From: Antilocapra americana | Taxonomy: Eukaryota; Chordata; Mammalia; Artiodactyla; Antilocapridae | NCBI GenBank assembly: GCA_007570785.1 | Contig: ML661885.1 | Span: 18,231,119 to 18,295,118 of the forward strand | Length of the DNA: 64,000 nt | Direction: 5' to 3' | Notes under the pieces: model-generated | Database searches by the model: none | Told to the model about the DNA's origin: nothing | Seen by the model: only the letters and a program-made list of their open reading frames with translations | Program-made: the position numbers and the translations under genes | Shown: positions 45,816 to 57,396 of the stretch, piece after piece | Layout of the letters: each line of letters begins with the position of its first letter | Numbering within the stretch: the stretch's first letter is position 1

Positions 45816-47282
45816 ATTGGTAACATTTATTTCTTGCCAATATTTCTGAATACATGTGTAGGGTGTGACTATAAAATGAATTTTTTTTATGCTGTGTTTA
45901 GCAAAATTACAATTTGCAACTGAAGAAGATCAGTTTTCAAGACTCAAGACATCCCCTAATGATGCCAACATTTTTAAAAGCTTCTGGATTTCCTTAGGGG
46001 ATTTTTAGCTTGACCAACAAGAAATGTAATCTTACCTTTGATCATCAAACTCATAACCCTGTGACTCAGGTTACTCACTCACCTTCCTAAGACTTCATTC
46101 CACATTCTTTTGGCTGTTCCCAGGAATCACTGATTCTCCCAAATCAGTCTTTAATGGTGCTTGGTAAAAGGTATAATCAAAGGAGAATTTTTTTTTTAAA
46201 TTGACTTCTAAATTTAGGAGAATATTAAGACAAGTATAAAGCTTTCCAAGAGAACATTCTTCCAAAGGGCAATATATAGCTAGAAACACAACTTTGGTAT
46301 GTTAGCTTAAAAAATCAGTTATAACTTTTATGTATTCATTTTTTAAGTGTAAGTGTGTATATAAATATATCATACATATATATGGCATGATTATATATAA
46401 GTACACATATACATGGAGGAAAACCTCTGTAAAAGTTAGGAAATATAAGCTTTATTGTCACATATTTTCATTTTATCAATCTGTCAACTAAAAATAGAGA
46501 GATGCCTTTAGCTAAAGATACGTTTTTCCCCATGCTTTGTAAGTATGGTCAGGCATAAGACCTGGTACGTTACCTGTCACATTCATATTGTGATTCAGGA
46601 AAAGCTTTTCTTTTCCTGGTCATATAACTTCAGCCCTCAAGGAATTCACTCATCATTTCATCATTAGTTGTACCTAAACTCCAGGAATACCCAGTGAAGT
46701 TGGGAACCTTAACTGAAGGAAGTAAGATTACGGGAATATTTCCAAATATGTCATAACCCAAAGTTTCTTGCAGCCTTACTCTAGGTTTTCACGTTCATCC
46801 TGCTCTGACTTTTTACCTTAACCCCAAATTCTACAGCAGCAAATACAGCATGCTTTTTTTTTTAAATGATACTCAATAATTAAACACTGGCCATAGACTT
46901 AAGAATTCAGCCTTTTAAACTTAGCAAACATAAGCATATTCTACACTGGGACATAATATCTTCTCACTTTAAAAAAAAATCTTAATAGACACCAAATATT
47001 AAAACCTGTCATAATATGAAAACATCAAGAGCAAGATCGATTCATAAAGCTCCCCAAACCCTCACATAAATTGCAGCATTCTTGCAAAGTGGCCTTTTTA
47101 AATTCTTCAATGCTTACTCTTTTTCATCTTGCTTGCTTATCTACGTAACATATGAACACAGTTTAAGAATCACGGAGCACTAAAAGACTTAAAATAGAAA
47201 CCAATAGTGCCTACTCCTTTGCTCTCCACTCCTAGCATAGCTGCTTGCTTCCATTTTCCCGTGTTAGCTGATTTTTTTTAGC
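45816..47282. other. Unassigned AT-rich sequence
   Basis: No repeat or gene was recognised over about 1.5 kb. A TA/CA-rich patch lies at about 46,360-46,410. Confidence 0.5.
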
Positions 47283-47292
47283 ATTAACTATG

Positions 47293-47471
47293 GAATTTCC
47301 CTGGTGGTCCAGTGGTTAAGACTTTGCACCCCACTGCAGTGATTGTGGGTTTGGTCCCTGGTCAGGGAGTTGAGATCCTACATTCCTCATGGCCAAAAAA
47401 ACAAAACACAAAACAGAAGCACCATTGTAACAAATTCAATAAAGAATTTAAAAAATATTTTTTCAAAAAGA
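47293..47471 (+). mobile_element. CHR-type SINE, 10-bp target duplication
   Basis: Head gaatttccctggtggtccag, a tRNA-like part, an A-rich linker (ggccaaaaaaacaaaacac) and a tail with aagcaccattgtaac and attcaataaagaattt. Direct repeat attaactatg at 47283-47292 and 47472-47481. Confidence 0.92.
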
Positions 47472-47723
47472 ATTAACTATGAATTTTAAATTATATGTTA
47501 CTACTATTGCTTCTTGGTTTACTCATTTTGGTCATTATCCTCTAAAATCCCATCCTCCCAATACACCTATTTTTAGTTAAATAAGTAGCAAAGGTTTTCA
47601 TTATTATAATTATATCAGTTTCATTCACTTCAAAGCCAAGTAGTATACTATGAATAAGTCTCCTTTCTAGGATAACATTTTGCTTTTCCTGGAATAAATA
47701 AATACTTTGCTATTTGCAAAAAC

Positions 47724-47923
47724 CATGGAGGCTCAGATCGTAAAGAATCGCCTGCAATCTGGGAGACCTGGATTCGATCCCTGGAGGGAGAAGATACTTT
47801 GGAGAAGGGAATGGCAATTCACTCCAATATTCTTGCCTGGAAAATTCCATGGATAGAAGAGCCTGGCAGGCTACATTCCATGAAGTCTCTAAGAGTTGGA
47901 CATGACTGAGTGACTAACACTTA
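47724..47923 (+). mobile_element. Bov-tA SINE
   Basis: Slightly shortened head (atggaggctcagatcgtaaa), then gattcgatccctggagggag, ttggagaagggaatggcaat and gacatgactgagtgactaac. Flanks tatttgcaa and tgtttgcaa suggest a short target duplication. Confidence 0.92.
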
Positions 47924-48019
47924 TTGTTTGCAATCTCTTGCACACATTGCTTCATTTTGGAGCTGTGGAAAAGTCTTGACACCTGAAATTAGTAAAGTAG
48001 CATTCAAAGTTGAGCGTGT

Positions 48020-48360
48020 TATTGCTTGTGACCTTTGATAAGTTATTTAGATTTCTGAACCTCAGCATTTATTCAGGTAGGGGAGTGCAAATTAATAACT
48101 CCCTTGAAGAATATCTGAGGAATAAAAAGAAATACCATATGTATTTGCATCTACCTGTAGTCCCCTCTGAGTGTAGCCTCTTCTATATTGATCCTCAGAA
48201 CAAAACCATGAGGTGAGTGAGACTGGAATTATTACCGCAGGCTAGAAGAGAACGGGACTCAAGAACACTAAAGGGTTTATCCAAAGATTGCAACAGACAA
48301 GGACTCAGACTCAAACTTTCTTACTCCAAGTCAAAGGCTCTTCATTGCAAAGCACTGCCC
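48020..48360 (+). mobile_element. MIR-like remnants
   Basis: gacctttgataagttattta, then atattgatcctcagaacaaa and ccatgaggtgagtgagactg, then aagattgcaacagacaagg. This fits a plus-strand MIR, or two overlapping remnants, heavily diverged. Confidence 0.5.
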
Positions 48361-48876
48361 AGCCAAACTGTCAATGTTAAATACCTGAAACAAAATTATG
48401 CAAAATATCCTCTATCTTAGTAAGTTTGGATCACTGATAAAGTGAATCTAATTCTTTAAATCTATTTTATCAAGACCAATAGAAACAATTCTAAGAGATA
48501 AATTCAGAAAGTATAAAAGAATGGTATAGAAAGTTGCAGATTACTATATAAAGTCTCCAGGTTAGTAATGACTGGCTATTAGTTAGTGTTCGACCATCTT
48601 CTATATATTTAAAGCTCCCTTGTGGCTCTGAATCTGAAAATGTAACCATGCTCTTGCTCTAGCTTTGGTGCTTCATATCTTGCAAATTGTCATAAAACCA
48701 ATACATTCTCTGGCTAGAACTTTTGAGTTCAAAAATAATTATGACAGGTACTGGGAATATTAAAAGAATCAATTACTTATAAGTTGGAGGATAGGGTTAT
48801 TTGGCTACAATCTTTTTTTTTTTCATCTTTTATCTTTACCAACTGGAATATCAGAAAAACCTGAAGTATTTTATAA
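48361..48876. other. Unassigned non-coding sequence
   Basis: Nothing recognised. Confidence 0.5.
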
Positions 48877-48882
48877 GCTTCT

Positions 48883-50056
48883 CAGTTCAGTTCAGTCATT
48901 CAGTTGTGTCCAACTCTTTGTGACCTCATGAACCTCAGCACGCCAGGCCTCCCTATCCATTACCAACTCCCAGAGTCCACCCAAACCCAGGTCCATTGAG
49001 TCGGTGATGCCATTCATCCATCTCATCCTCTGTCATCCTGTTCTCCTCCTGCCTTCAATCTTTCCCAGCATCAGGTGTCCAAAGTACTGGAGTTTCAGCT
49101 TCAGCATCAGTCCTTCCAATGAACACCCAGGACTGATCTCCTTTAGGATGGGCTGGTTGGATCTCCTTGCAGTCCAAGGGACTCTCAAGAATCTTCTGCA
49201 ACACCACAGTTCAAAATCATCAATTCTTCAACACTCAGCTTTCTTTATAGTCCAACTCTCACATCCATACATGACCACTGGAAAAACCACAGCCTTGACT
49301 AGACAGACCTTTGTTGACAAAGTAATGTCTCTGCTTTTCCATATGCTTTCTAGGTTGATCATAACTTTCCTTCCAAGGAGTAAGTGTCTTTTAATTTCAT
49401 GGCTGCAGTCACCATCTGCTGTGATTTGGGAGCCCAGAAAAATAGTCAGCCACTGTCTGCACTGTTTCCCCATCTATCAGCCATGAAGTGATGGGACTGG
49501 ATGCCATGATAGTTTTCTGAATGTTGAGATTTAAGCCAACTTTTTCACTCTCCTCTTTCACTTTCATCAAGAGGCTCTTTAGTTCTTCTTCACTTTCTGA
49601 CATAAGGGTGGCGTCATCTGCATATCTGAGGTTATTGATATTTCTCCTGGCAATCTTGATTCCAGCTTGTGCTTCACCCAGCCCAGCATTTCTCATGATG
49701 TACTCTGCATATAAGTTAAATAAGTAGGGTGACAATATACAGCCTTGACGTACTCCTTTACCTATTTGGAACCAGTCTGTTGTTCCATATCCAGTTCTAA
49801 CTGTTGCTTCCTAACCTGCATACAGGTTTCTCAAGAGGCAGGCCAGGTGGTCTGGTATTCCCATCTCTTTCAGAATTTTCCACAGTTTATTGTGATCCAC
49901 ACAGTCAAAGGCTTTGGCGTAGTCAATAAAGCAGAAATAGATGTTTTTCTGGAACTCTCTTGTTTTTTCTATGATCCATAAGATGTTGGCAATTTGATCT
50001 CTGGTTCCTCTGCCTTTTCTAAAACCAGCTTGAACATCTGGATTTTCACAGTCCAT
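48883..50056 (-). mobile_element. BovB (RTE) LINE, 5'-truncated, about 1.17 kb
   Basis: Reversed 3' end at the left (cagttcagttcagtcattca), then the same order of blocks as the copy at 16.8-18.1 kb, ending inside ORF2 before RT motif A (ttttcacagtccatg). Flanks gcttct at 48877-48882 and 50057-50062 (7 of 8 if extended) are a short target duplication. A deletion near 49,073 removes about 25 bp compared with the other copy. Confidence 0.95.
49228..50056 (-). pseudogene. BovB ORF2 reverse-transcriptase remnant
   Basis: Minus frames 50056-49811, 49735-49409 and 49473-49228 give GFRKGRGTRDQIANILWIIE, FIDYAKAFDCVDHNKLWKIL (motif A), the catalytic YADD box (about 49613-49624), ESEKVGLNLNIQKT and the start of the C-terminal part. 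Frameshifts separate the pieces; the N-terminal endonuclease is absent. Confidence 0.93.
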
Positions 50057-50062
50057 GCTTCT

Positions 50063-50261
50063 AGAACCTCAATATGCCATCCTGAAAATCTGGTATGTAC
50101 CAACCAGTTTTTGAGAATTCACTAATCTGTATAAACCTTAATAACTTTCTCTGGGCCTTAAAAACATTTTTTAGCTTGCTTCCCTCAAAGAAAAAAAATA
50201 TTTTAATAGCCTCCTTAACCAAGCAGCTATTTTCATACTAGTGTATAAAAGTAAAGTTAAG
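50063..50261. other. Short unassigned interval
   Basis: Nothing recognised between the BovB and the next SINE. Confidence 0.5.
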
Positions 50262-50876
50262 TGACATTGAAAGTGAAAGTTGCTCAGTTCTGTCCAACTC
50301 TTTGTGACCCCATGGACTGTAGCCTGCCAGGCTTCTCTGTCCATGAGATTCTCCAGGCAAGAATACTGGAGTGGGTTATCATTCCCTTCTCCAGGGGATC
50401 TTCCCAACACAGGAGTCAAAGCCAGGTCTCCCTCATTACAGGCAGATTCTTTTTTTTTTTTTAATTTTCTTTACTTTATTGTGTTGGTTTTGCCATACAT
50501 TGACATGAAACAGCCATGGGTATACATATGCTCCCCCTCCAGAACCCCCCTCCCTCCTCCCTCCCGATTCCCTCCCCCTGGGTCATCTCGGCGCACCAGC
50601 CCCGAGCATCAACCCTGGATTGGCGACTGATTTCACATATGATAATTAACATGTTTCAATGCCATTCTCCCATATCATTCCACCCTTGCCCTCTTCCACA
50701 GAGTCCACGAGTCTGTTCTATACATCTGCGTTTCTTTTGCTGTCTCGCATGCAGGGTTCTCGTTACTATCTTTCTAAATTCCATATATATGCATTAGTAT
50801 ACTGTATTGTTGTTTTTCCTTCTGGCTTACTTCACTCTGGAGATTGTTTACCATTTGAGGTACCAAGGAAGCCTCT
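50262..50876 (-). mobile_element. Bov-tA SINE split by an L1
   Basis: The left part (50262-50451) begins with a gaaagtgaaagttgctcag tail and runs to ggcagattctt. The right part (50841-50876) resumes agattgtttaccatttgagg and ends taccaaggaagcctc. The halves join in register if the L1 and one copy of its target are removed. Confidence 0.93.
50452..50840 (-). mobile_element. Young bovine-type L1 3' end, inside a SINE
   Basis: Reversed L1: a poly(T) at the left, then attgtgttggttttgccata, catgaaacagccatgggtat, the C-rich aaccccc...cctccctcc tract, and the end of ORF2 cut at ttcactctgg. Target duplication agattctt (50444-50451) and agattgtt (50841-50848). It appears almost identical to the corresponding part of the L1 at 57.75-58.30 kb. 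Confidence 0.94.
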
Positions 50877-51650
50877 AAGTGAAATAGAGCAATTATTAAA
50901 CAGAATAGCTGGAGTTTGAATATAGCACTTTGAATTGTAGGTGTGATCATTTTAGACACTACCACAATCACTTTGTTACTGATATTTCAAAGAGTGAAAT
51001 AAAAAAAGTAAAAGGGTATCATACAACTAAATACATAAACCAGGAAAAATTAATCACTATATTCACATTTATAATTTCTGAATGTTACCATATCCTAGAA
51101 TTTGATGCCCTTATAGACTATGGACAAATAAAAGAATATCAATCTCTGATTCCTGAAGTCCTTGCCAGTATGTCAACCAAAGGGAATATCTAAAGTGATA
51201 ACTTCATTGTATTCCAAGAAAACATATTTTCCCTTTGGAAAACTTTGACTCTAAGAAGGTTCTTTTTTATTTTTTTACATTGTGCTGAAATATACCTTTC
51301 TGTAACATCCAGTCTTTGATCGGTTCTCCCTCAAAACAATGCAGAATGAATCTAGGGTTTTTTCCCACTTGATAGAACTTTAAATGTTTGAATAAGACTC
51401 ATATGTTTTTCCACAGGTTTTTTTTTCTTTTCCAGTCTAAATGTCCCAAAACTTTTCAGCTTTTCCTCTTATGGTACATTTTCTTCACTATTTTCTTTTG
51501 CCCTGGATTCTTTCCCTGTTTGCCATTATCTATTTTAAAGTGTGGCACACAGAATTGAATATCATACTAAAGTGAAAGCTTGCAGTGCTCCACAGACCAT
51601 AACTATCTCTTCCCTTCTTCTATTCACTATACCTTCATTAATGCATCCTA
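50877..51650. other. Unassigned non-coding sequence
   Basis: No gene or repeat was recognised; an 87-codon plus frame (50930-51193) is without motif. Confidence 0.5.
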
Positions 51651-51848
51651 ACAGTGGCTCAGCAGTAAAGAATCTGCCTGTGATGCAGGAGCCACAGGTT
51701 CAATTCCTGGGTCAGGAAAGATCACTTGGAGAAGGAAATGGCAACCCACCCCAATATGCTTGCCTGGGAAATCCCATAGACAAGGGAGCTTAGTGCACTA
51801 GAGTCCATGGGGTCGCAAAGAGTGAGACATGACTTATCGACTATACAA
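51651..51848 (+). mobile_element. Bov-tA SINE
   Basis: Head partly lost (aacagtggctcagcagtaaa), then gatgcaggagccacaggttc, ggagaaggaaatggcaaccc and gagtccatggggtcgcaaag to ttatcgactatacaa. Confidence 0.92.
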
Positions 51849-52226
51849 GATCACATGAGCATGCAGGAAGAGCAGTCACAACTTCCTAACTTCCATATTG
51901 CCTACATCCTTATATTCTGGCATCTGAGTTCTTGACCTACTCAAGGCCAGTGGCAGTTTTCTGCCCCCATCTCAATCACTCACTGTCAAGGTCACATTTA
52001 GGTGTTATCATTATTGGAAATTGTCACTCTGTTGAAACCTCATTTTCAAAAGTTTCCCTCTGTTGCTACACACCATCACATATTAACGTATTCTGAAGAC
52101 CCTAGTGTTTTGTTTTTTAAACTCCAACTTGCTTACCCTACCTCTAGTTTACCATCTAGAAATCCACGTTAGCCTTTACTCTCCTCATTGTCCAATATAG
52201 ATTTCATGCTCTGTCATTTAATCATT
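51849..52226. other. Unassigned non-coding sequence
   Basis: Nothing assigned. Confidence 0.45.
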
Positions 52227-52240
52227 CCCTCAAAACATCT

Positions 52241-52393
52241 TTTTTTTTTTAAGAATTTTTCAGTGTGAACCATTTTTAGGGTCTTTACTGAATTTTTACA
52301 ATATTGTTTCTGCTTTATCTTTTGGTTTTTTAACCCACATCCCCCTGCATTGAAAGGCAAAAGTCTTAACCACTGGACCAAGAGGGAAACTCT
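52241..52393 (-). mobile_element. CHR-type SINE, minus strand
   Basis: After a T run: ggtctttactgaatttttac, aatattgtttctgctttatc and, at the right, the reversed head aagtcttaaccactggacca. Flanks ccctcaaaacatct (52227-52240) and cccttagagcatct (52394-52407) match at 11 of 14. Confidence 0.85.
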
Positions 52394-53283
52394 CCCTTAG
52401 AGCATCTTCAACTCCTTTCCTCCTATCTTTGTTCTCTTGGCACAGATCCCAACACTAGATGAACCCTGCCCTTTTCCTGAGAGCTGGCAACAGAGTAGTT
52501 GAATGTCTTTGGAATAGCACCCAAACTGACTATTTACTGTAGATTCATTATCAGTACCTCAATGGGACGCTCAGTTCTTCCCCACAATCATACTGGGTTT
52601 CTCTATGTGGCTAGCTTTTAAACTCCTCATAAGGATTCTTTCATACCTTATCTTTTTTTCCCTCAAACCTCACATAAATTCATCCACCCCCAAACTTAAC
52701 TATTGACATCATCTCATATTTCTTTGAGAAAATAGAAGCAACTCCAAATCCCTCACTCTGCAACATCAAAGGTACAAACCAGTGTTCATCTGTATTCTGT
52801 ATCTTTCTGATTAATCCTTTAACCTTATTCATAATTTTTCATCTATCTTTAACTTTTTATTTTATATTGGAGTATAGCAAATTAACAAGGTTGTGATAGT
52901 TTCAGGTGAACAGCAGAATGACTCAGCCATACATATACATGTATCCATTCTTCCCCAAACTCCCCTTCCATCCAGGCTGTTACATGACCTTAAGCAAGAG
53001 TTCCTATGCTGTACAGTAGGTTCTTGTTGGTTTTCCATTTTAAGCATAGCGGTGTGTACATGACCATCCCAAACTCCATAACGATCCCTTCTTCCCACCC
53101 TTCCCCCCTTGAAGCCAAAGTTTGTTCTCTAAGGCTGTGAATCTATTTTTATTTTGTAAATATGTTCATTTGTATCATTTCTTTTTAGATTCCTCACATA
53201 AGGGTTATCATATCAACATTTCTTTTTTTCTGTCTGACCTAATTCACTCAGTATGACAATCTTTAGATTCGCCCACATTGCTG

Positions 53284-53410
53284 TGTGCGTGCATGCTAAA
53301 TTTCTTCAGTCATGTCCAACTCTTTGTAACCCTAGGGTCTATGTCCTACCAGGCTCCTTTTTCCTGCAATTCTTCAGGCAAGACTACTGGAGTAGGTTGG
53401 GTGCCCTCTT
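53284..53410 (-). mobile_element. Truncated Bov-A SINE inside the L1
   Basis: tgcgtgcatgctaaatttct to actggagtaggttgggt; the tRNA-like head side is missing. The exact 12-bp direct repeat cccacattgctg (53272-53283 and 53411-53422) proves insertion into the L1. Confidence 0.93.
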
Positions 53411-53433
53411 CCCACATTGCTGCAAATTTAGCA

Positions 53434-53548
53434 GCTTAGCTCAGTGGCTCAGTTGTGTCCGACTCTTTGCGACCCCATGGACTGCAGCACACCAGGCCTC
53501 CCTTTAGATCACCAACTCCTGAAGTTTACTGAAACTCATGCCCATTAG
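53434..53548 (-). mobile_element. BovB 3'-end fragment
   Basis: gctcagtggctcagttgtgt, ccgactctttgcgaccccat and ggactgcagcacaccaggcc, followed by atcaccaactcctgaag, are the reversed BovB terminus. ttagc occurs at both edges (possible 5-bp target duplication), so it could be a separate insertion or part of a chimeric L1 insertion. Confidence 0.8.
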
Positions 53549-54315
53549 CCTTATTTATAATTTTGATCATGCAGTTATTACAACTTCCTCCATTTCTACT
53601 GGATTCACATCCACATGCCATCATGCTTTAGGATTTTCCTTTAAAAATCAACATCCCCTTAACACCGTATCTCTTTCCAGCCAATGCTCAAGTGTATCAT
53701 TGCTCTCTTCATGGTAATTTCTGGAAGTATTTGACTAAATATAATGTTGCCATTTCTTTTCCTCCCATTTTCTCTTCTTTCTCTTCCTATGTATTATATC
53801 TATCTAACTTATGTGCCTCATCTATTGTCTTGCCTTATCAATATCTTATCTATTTTTACTTACTGTATCTTCACTGAAATGACATTTATCAAGATCTTCC
53901 AACACTTTCAAATTGTCAAATCCAATAACTTATTGGTTCTCATCTTATTCCATTGGACTAAACTGATTTTTCCCTCATTTAAAAAGTACTTTCTTCTCTT
54001 GGCTAAGCCCCCCAAACTCCTGGTTTTTACCATCCTCATAAGCAATTCTTTGGTCTCCTTCACCAGCTCTTTCTCTCCCCAAAATCTTAAACACTAAATT
54101 GGTACCTATTGAGCCCTGAGCTTTCTCATATCCTTTGCCAAGACTTTTTAATTATTAATAAACTTCACAAATAAAAGTTCTGTTTTATATCAAACTCAGC
54201 TTCCTCGTGCTGATATGAACTGTAAGTCCAATTTTACTTGATATTTTTCCTCTGTCATTCCATGGTGAGCCTGCTGCAGAGTGGGCTTAGACAAACTCAA
54301 GTGTAGCTTAAGGAT

Positions 54316-54528
54316 GCTTGCATTCTTGCTAAGTCACTTCAATGTGTTTGACTATTGGAGACCCTATGGACTATAGGCCACGAGGTTCCTCTGTCCATGG
54401 GATTCTCCAGACAAGAATACTGAACTGGGGTGTGATTTTCTATGCCAGAGGATCTTCCCTAACCAGGGGTGGCAACTGCATCTCTTGCATTGGCAGGAGG
54501 GTTATTTATCACTAGCACCACTCGGGAA
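54316..54528 (-). mobile_element. Bov-tA SINE, diverged
   Basis: gcttgcattcttgctaagtc, ggttcctctgtccatgggat and gagcatctcttgcattgg-type blocks ending gcaccactcgggaac. Full length but well diverged. Confidence 0.88.
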
Positions 54529-55660
54529 CAATCTTAAATAAATATTCATTTGCCTAACAACTATTTTTGGTTTTTTAAATTTTTATTATATGTATGCCTA
54601 AATAGTCCCAGTTTATTAAACTTTCTTCATTAACATAACTTTATTTTAATTATGAATCCTACCTTCATCACCATCATCCATTAGCAAACCCCATGTATCA
54701 TAATGTAGACCTGGGAATGAGATAATGTTAGAACTTTCTGAATTAAAAAATCAAATTTTAAACTACTGGTTAAAAAATTCACAAATGCAAAAACTCTTTT
54801 TAAGTTCTAGAACCAAAACAGTGAGGTAGCAACACTCTTGCTTTTCTGGCCAAATGGCAATTCTCAGCTAAAAGCACTGACCCCACACAGTTGTTTTCTA
54901 ATGCATAACTACTTGAACAGCTCCAACAGCGTTGTAGAAACAAATGAACTTTGCTCTCCCCTTCACTCACCACAGTTTCTGTCTAATACTTCTTCCAGAG
55001 GACCTAGATCCCACTCCAATAGACATTATGGAAGTAGACATATGTGTCAAGTGTCATGGAAATATTCAAGAACTTACTGCTAACTTTAGAGTCAACAGCA
55101 GAAGAAGGCAAAGCACTGTGGTTTTATAACAATAATTTTTTGAAAAATCACATTGCATATATAAAAAGTAGAATTGTATCCACAAATGCACTCAAGAACT
55201 TTAGAGTTTATTGGACAAGGAATCATATCAAAGTGCACATATGTTAAAATTTAAACAGAGAATTGGTCACTAAAATTTTACGTATTTTTATGTAATGCAC
55301 CTTGAGTCATGGAGCAATGTTTTATAACATTATTTGATTAATAATAATACAGCAGAAAATAGGACAACTTATTTTTGATAACAATTTGGTGAAATCAGGA
55401 GTTTTTGTCTGGGATTTATTACTCCTGATAGGTAATGGAAGTAAGAAGTATTTTCAAATTGAGTTTTGGACTATTTTGTGTTCATTTACGGTCATTACAA
55501 AGTCTACCATGAGAAAAAACTTGCAGACATTATGCAGTTTCCCCCATAGCTGTGTAATGCCTAGCTGAGAAAATGATATACTCCTTCATAAGACATCTTT
55601 TTGAGATTTTTTTGGCACTTGATTGATAAATATATACCTATGTATGTGTGTATGCATGTA
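54529..55660. other. Unassigned non-coding sequence
   Basis: No repeat was recognised. Three overlapping plus frames of 60-81 codons at 54,838-55,247 have no motif and are treated as chance. Confidence 0.45.
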
Positions 55661-55795
55661 TGTGCATGGGTGCTTGCTAAGTCACTTCAGTGTGTCCAAC
55701 TCTTTGCTTCACGAGGACTGTAGCCCACCAGGTTCCGCTGTCCATGGGATTTCCCAGTCAAGAATACTGGAGTGGGTTGCCATTTCCTTCTCCAA
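55661..55795 (-). mobile_element. Bov-tA SINE, 5'-truncated
   Basis: Starts in a TATG/TGCATG-rich tail, continues agtcacttcagtgtgtccaa, ccaggttccgctgtccatgg, caagaatactggagtgggtt and stops at ccttctcca, so the tRNA-like head is missing. Confidence 0.92.
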
Positions 55796-56567
55796 TGTAT
55801 ATCTGTATAAAAGTATAAATCATTAATTTTGTGAAACAGAAACTGTTGGATGCATTATACAAGTAAAATGTTGACCACAGATTTGCTCTAGAGCTTATTA
55901 TAATGAAACACTTGTGCAGAATTTATTTAAAATTAATTTTGAGTTTTCTCTGTGTAGTACCTATTCTTGATATAGGACTTGAAAAAAAAAAAAATGAATC
56001 CTTCTAGTTGAAATGCTTCAGCCCTAGATTACTGTCAGAAAATATCTAGAAAGTTTGCATGATGAGATCCTTTGTTAGCAACTGATCATTTAATTGACGT
56101 AATTAGTTTGCTTGTTTTTAACGGCATTTATCAATTAACAGATACAGGGCAACCCATACCTTAGCTACTCATTTAGCAATAAAGTAAAACCCTGCAAGCT
56201 ACATCATTGTGAAACTATGTCAGTTATTGGAGTTAAGGTGATGTAGATACACTAATTATAATCATCATTAATTGAGCAACTAGTATGTGCCAGTCATTTG
56301 GCTAAACACACCATGTAAGTTAGTACCTCTATTTAAACCCTACAAGAATCATGCAATTTAGAGATGATCCCCAAACCTTACAGCAAAGGACATTGACCTC
56401 TGAGGGGGTTGGTAATTTGGCTAAGTGTGCATAACAGTAAGTTTCCAAGACAGAATATCAACATAGGTCTGTCAGAGAATAGAGCCTGTATGTTTAACTA
56501 TTATGACCTTCCATTAAACAAAGGTCAGAAGTCATGGCCTACATCTTCATTAAGAGTTAAAAGCCTA
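55796..56567. other. Non-coding sequence with a MIR-like remnant
   Basis: A MIR-like plus-strand remnant at about 56,265-56,505 (agcaactagtatgtgccagt, ggacattgacctctgagggg, agagcctgtatgtttaacta). A 13-A run lies at about 55,982. Confidence 0.5.
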
Positions 56568-56759
56568 GGGACTTCCCTGGTGGTCCAGTGGTTAAGAATC
56601 TTCTTTCCAATGCAGGATACACAAGTTCAATCCCTGATCAGAGAACTAAGATCCCACGTGCCATGGGGCAGCTAAGCCTTTCCACCACAGCTAGAGAGAA
56701 GTCCACATGTTGCAACTAAGCCCTGACATAGCCAAAGAAGCAATCTTAAAAAAAAAAAA
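56568..56759 (+). mobile_element. CHR-type SINE
   Basis: gggacttccctggtggtcca, ggttaagaatcttctttcca, caccacagctagagagaagt and a 12-A tail. Nearby direct repeat aagagttaaaag / aagaattaaaag (56552-56563 and 56758-56769; 11 of 12) is a probable target duplication, though five bases separate it from the head. Confidence 0.92.
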
Positions 56760-56769
56760 GAATTAAAAG

Positions 56770-57396
56770 AACAAAGTTTAGATGCAGAAATTCTCTGTTT
56801 AGACTCAGTTAAGAAATCCTCCTTCATTTTTGCAAGAAAGATTTTAAAACTTTTTCACAAACTGGAGTCAACTTTGCTTATTATTTACATAACCAACAAA
56901 CATGAGCATTGATGATTGATGTAGTGGTGAATAAAAGTTAGCAAAAGCACACAGTACAAATCTAGAGAAAAAGGGGACAGTAAAGCAGTTTCTTGTATAT
57001 AATATTAATTTAGTAAGAAAGTCCCACAGAAAGTGATGGGATAATTTTTTTATCATGATATAATATTTATGGAAGCATTTCTTGATGTCATGATATTACT
57101 GAATTATCTCTAATTCTCAAAAACTCAGAAAATAAATATTGTTCATCTTATTTTACAGAATAAGAAACTTCAGTCCAGTGAAATGTTTATTTTAGAGTCA
57201 CTCAGTCAAAATTAAGACTTGCACTCAGGTGTACCCACAAAGCCCGTAGTATTTTTTCTTTTCTGTAAGAAAATTCTTAACCTGAGATAGAAATGTCCTT
57301 GGGCAAAGGTAGTAGATTCATACATGGCTTAAGGGGTACACCACCTAAAATTACATGAAAAAATAGTATGTATATATATGTACTTTCTTTCTTGTA
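56770..57396. other. Non-coding sequence with a possible MIR
   Basis: At about 57,090-57,255 ctcatctta-type words and gtcactcagtcaaaattaag, acttgcactcaggtgtaccc suggest a MIR remnant. Nothing else was assigned. Confidence 0.45.

Larger units (their letters stand above)
52839..53548 (-). mobile_element. L1 LINE 3' end, containing a SINE and abutting a BovB scrap
   Basis: Reversed artiodactyl L1: ttttatattggagtatagc, gctgtacagtaggttcttgt, aagtttgttctctaaggctg, then after a SINE a short remainder to about 53,430. The target duplication ccttattcataatttt (52823-52838) and ccttatttataatttt (53549-53564) is 15 of 16 identical and encloses the BovB scrap as well. Confidence 0.85.
52408..54110 (+). 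mobile_element. Ancient non-L1 LINE remnant (L2/CR1-like), interrupted
   Basis: The right part (about 53,580-54,110) follows the word order of an ancient RT-coding LINE: ctccatttctactggattca, caccgtatctctttccagcc, and a frame reading FQIVKSNNLLVLIL where such elements carry the strand before RT motif A. The motif itself is destroyed (FHWTKL). The left part (52,408-52,822) is a plausible upstream portion. A later L1 with further insertions splits it. Family by recollection only. Confidence 0.4.
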
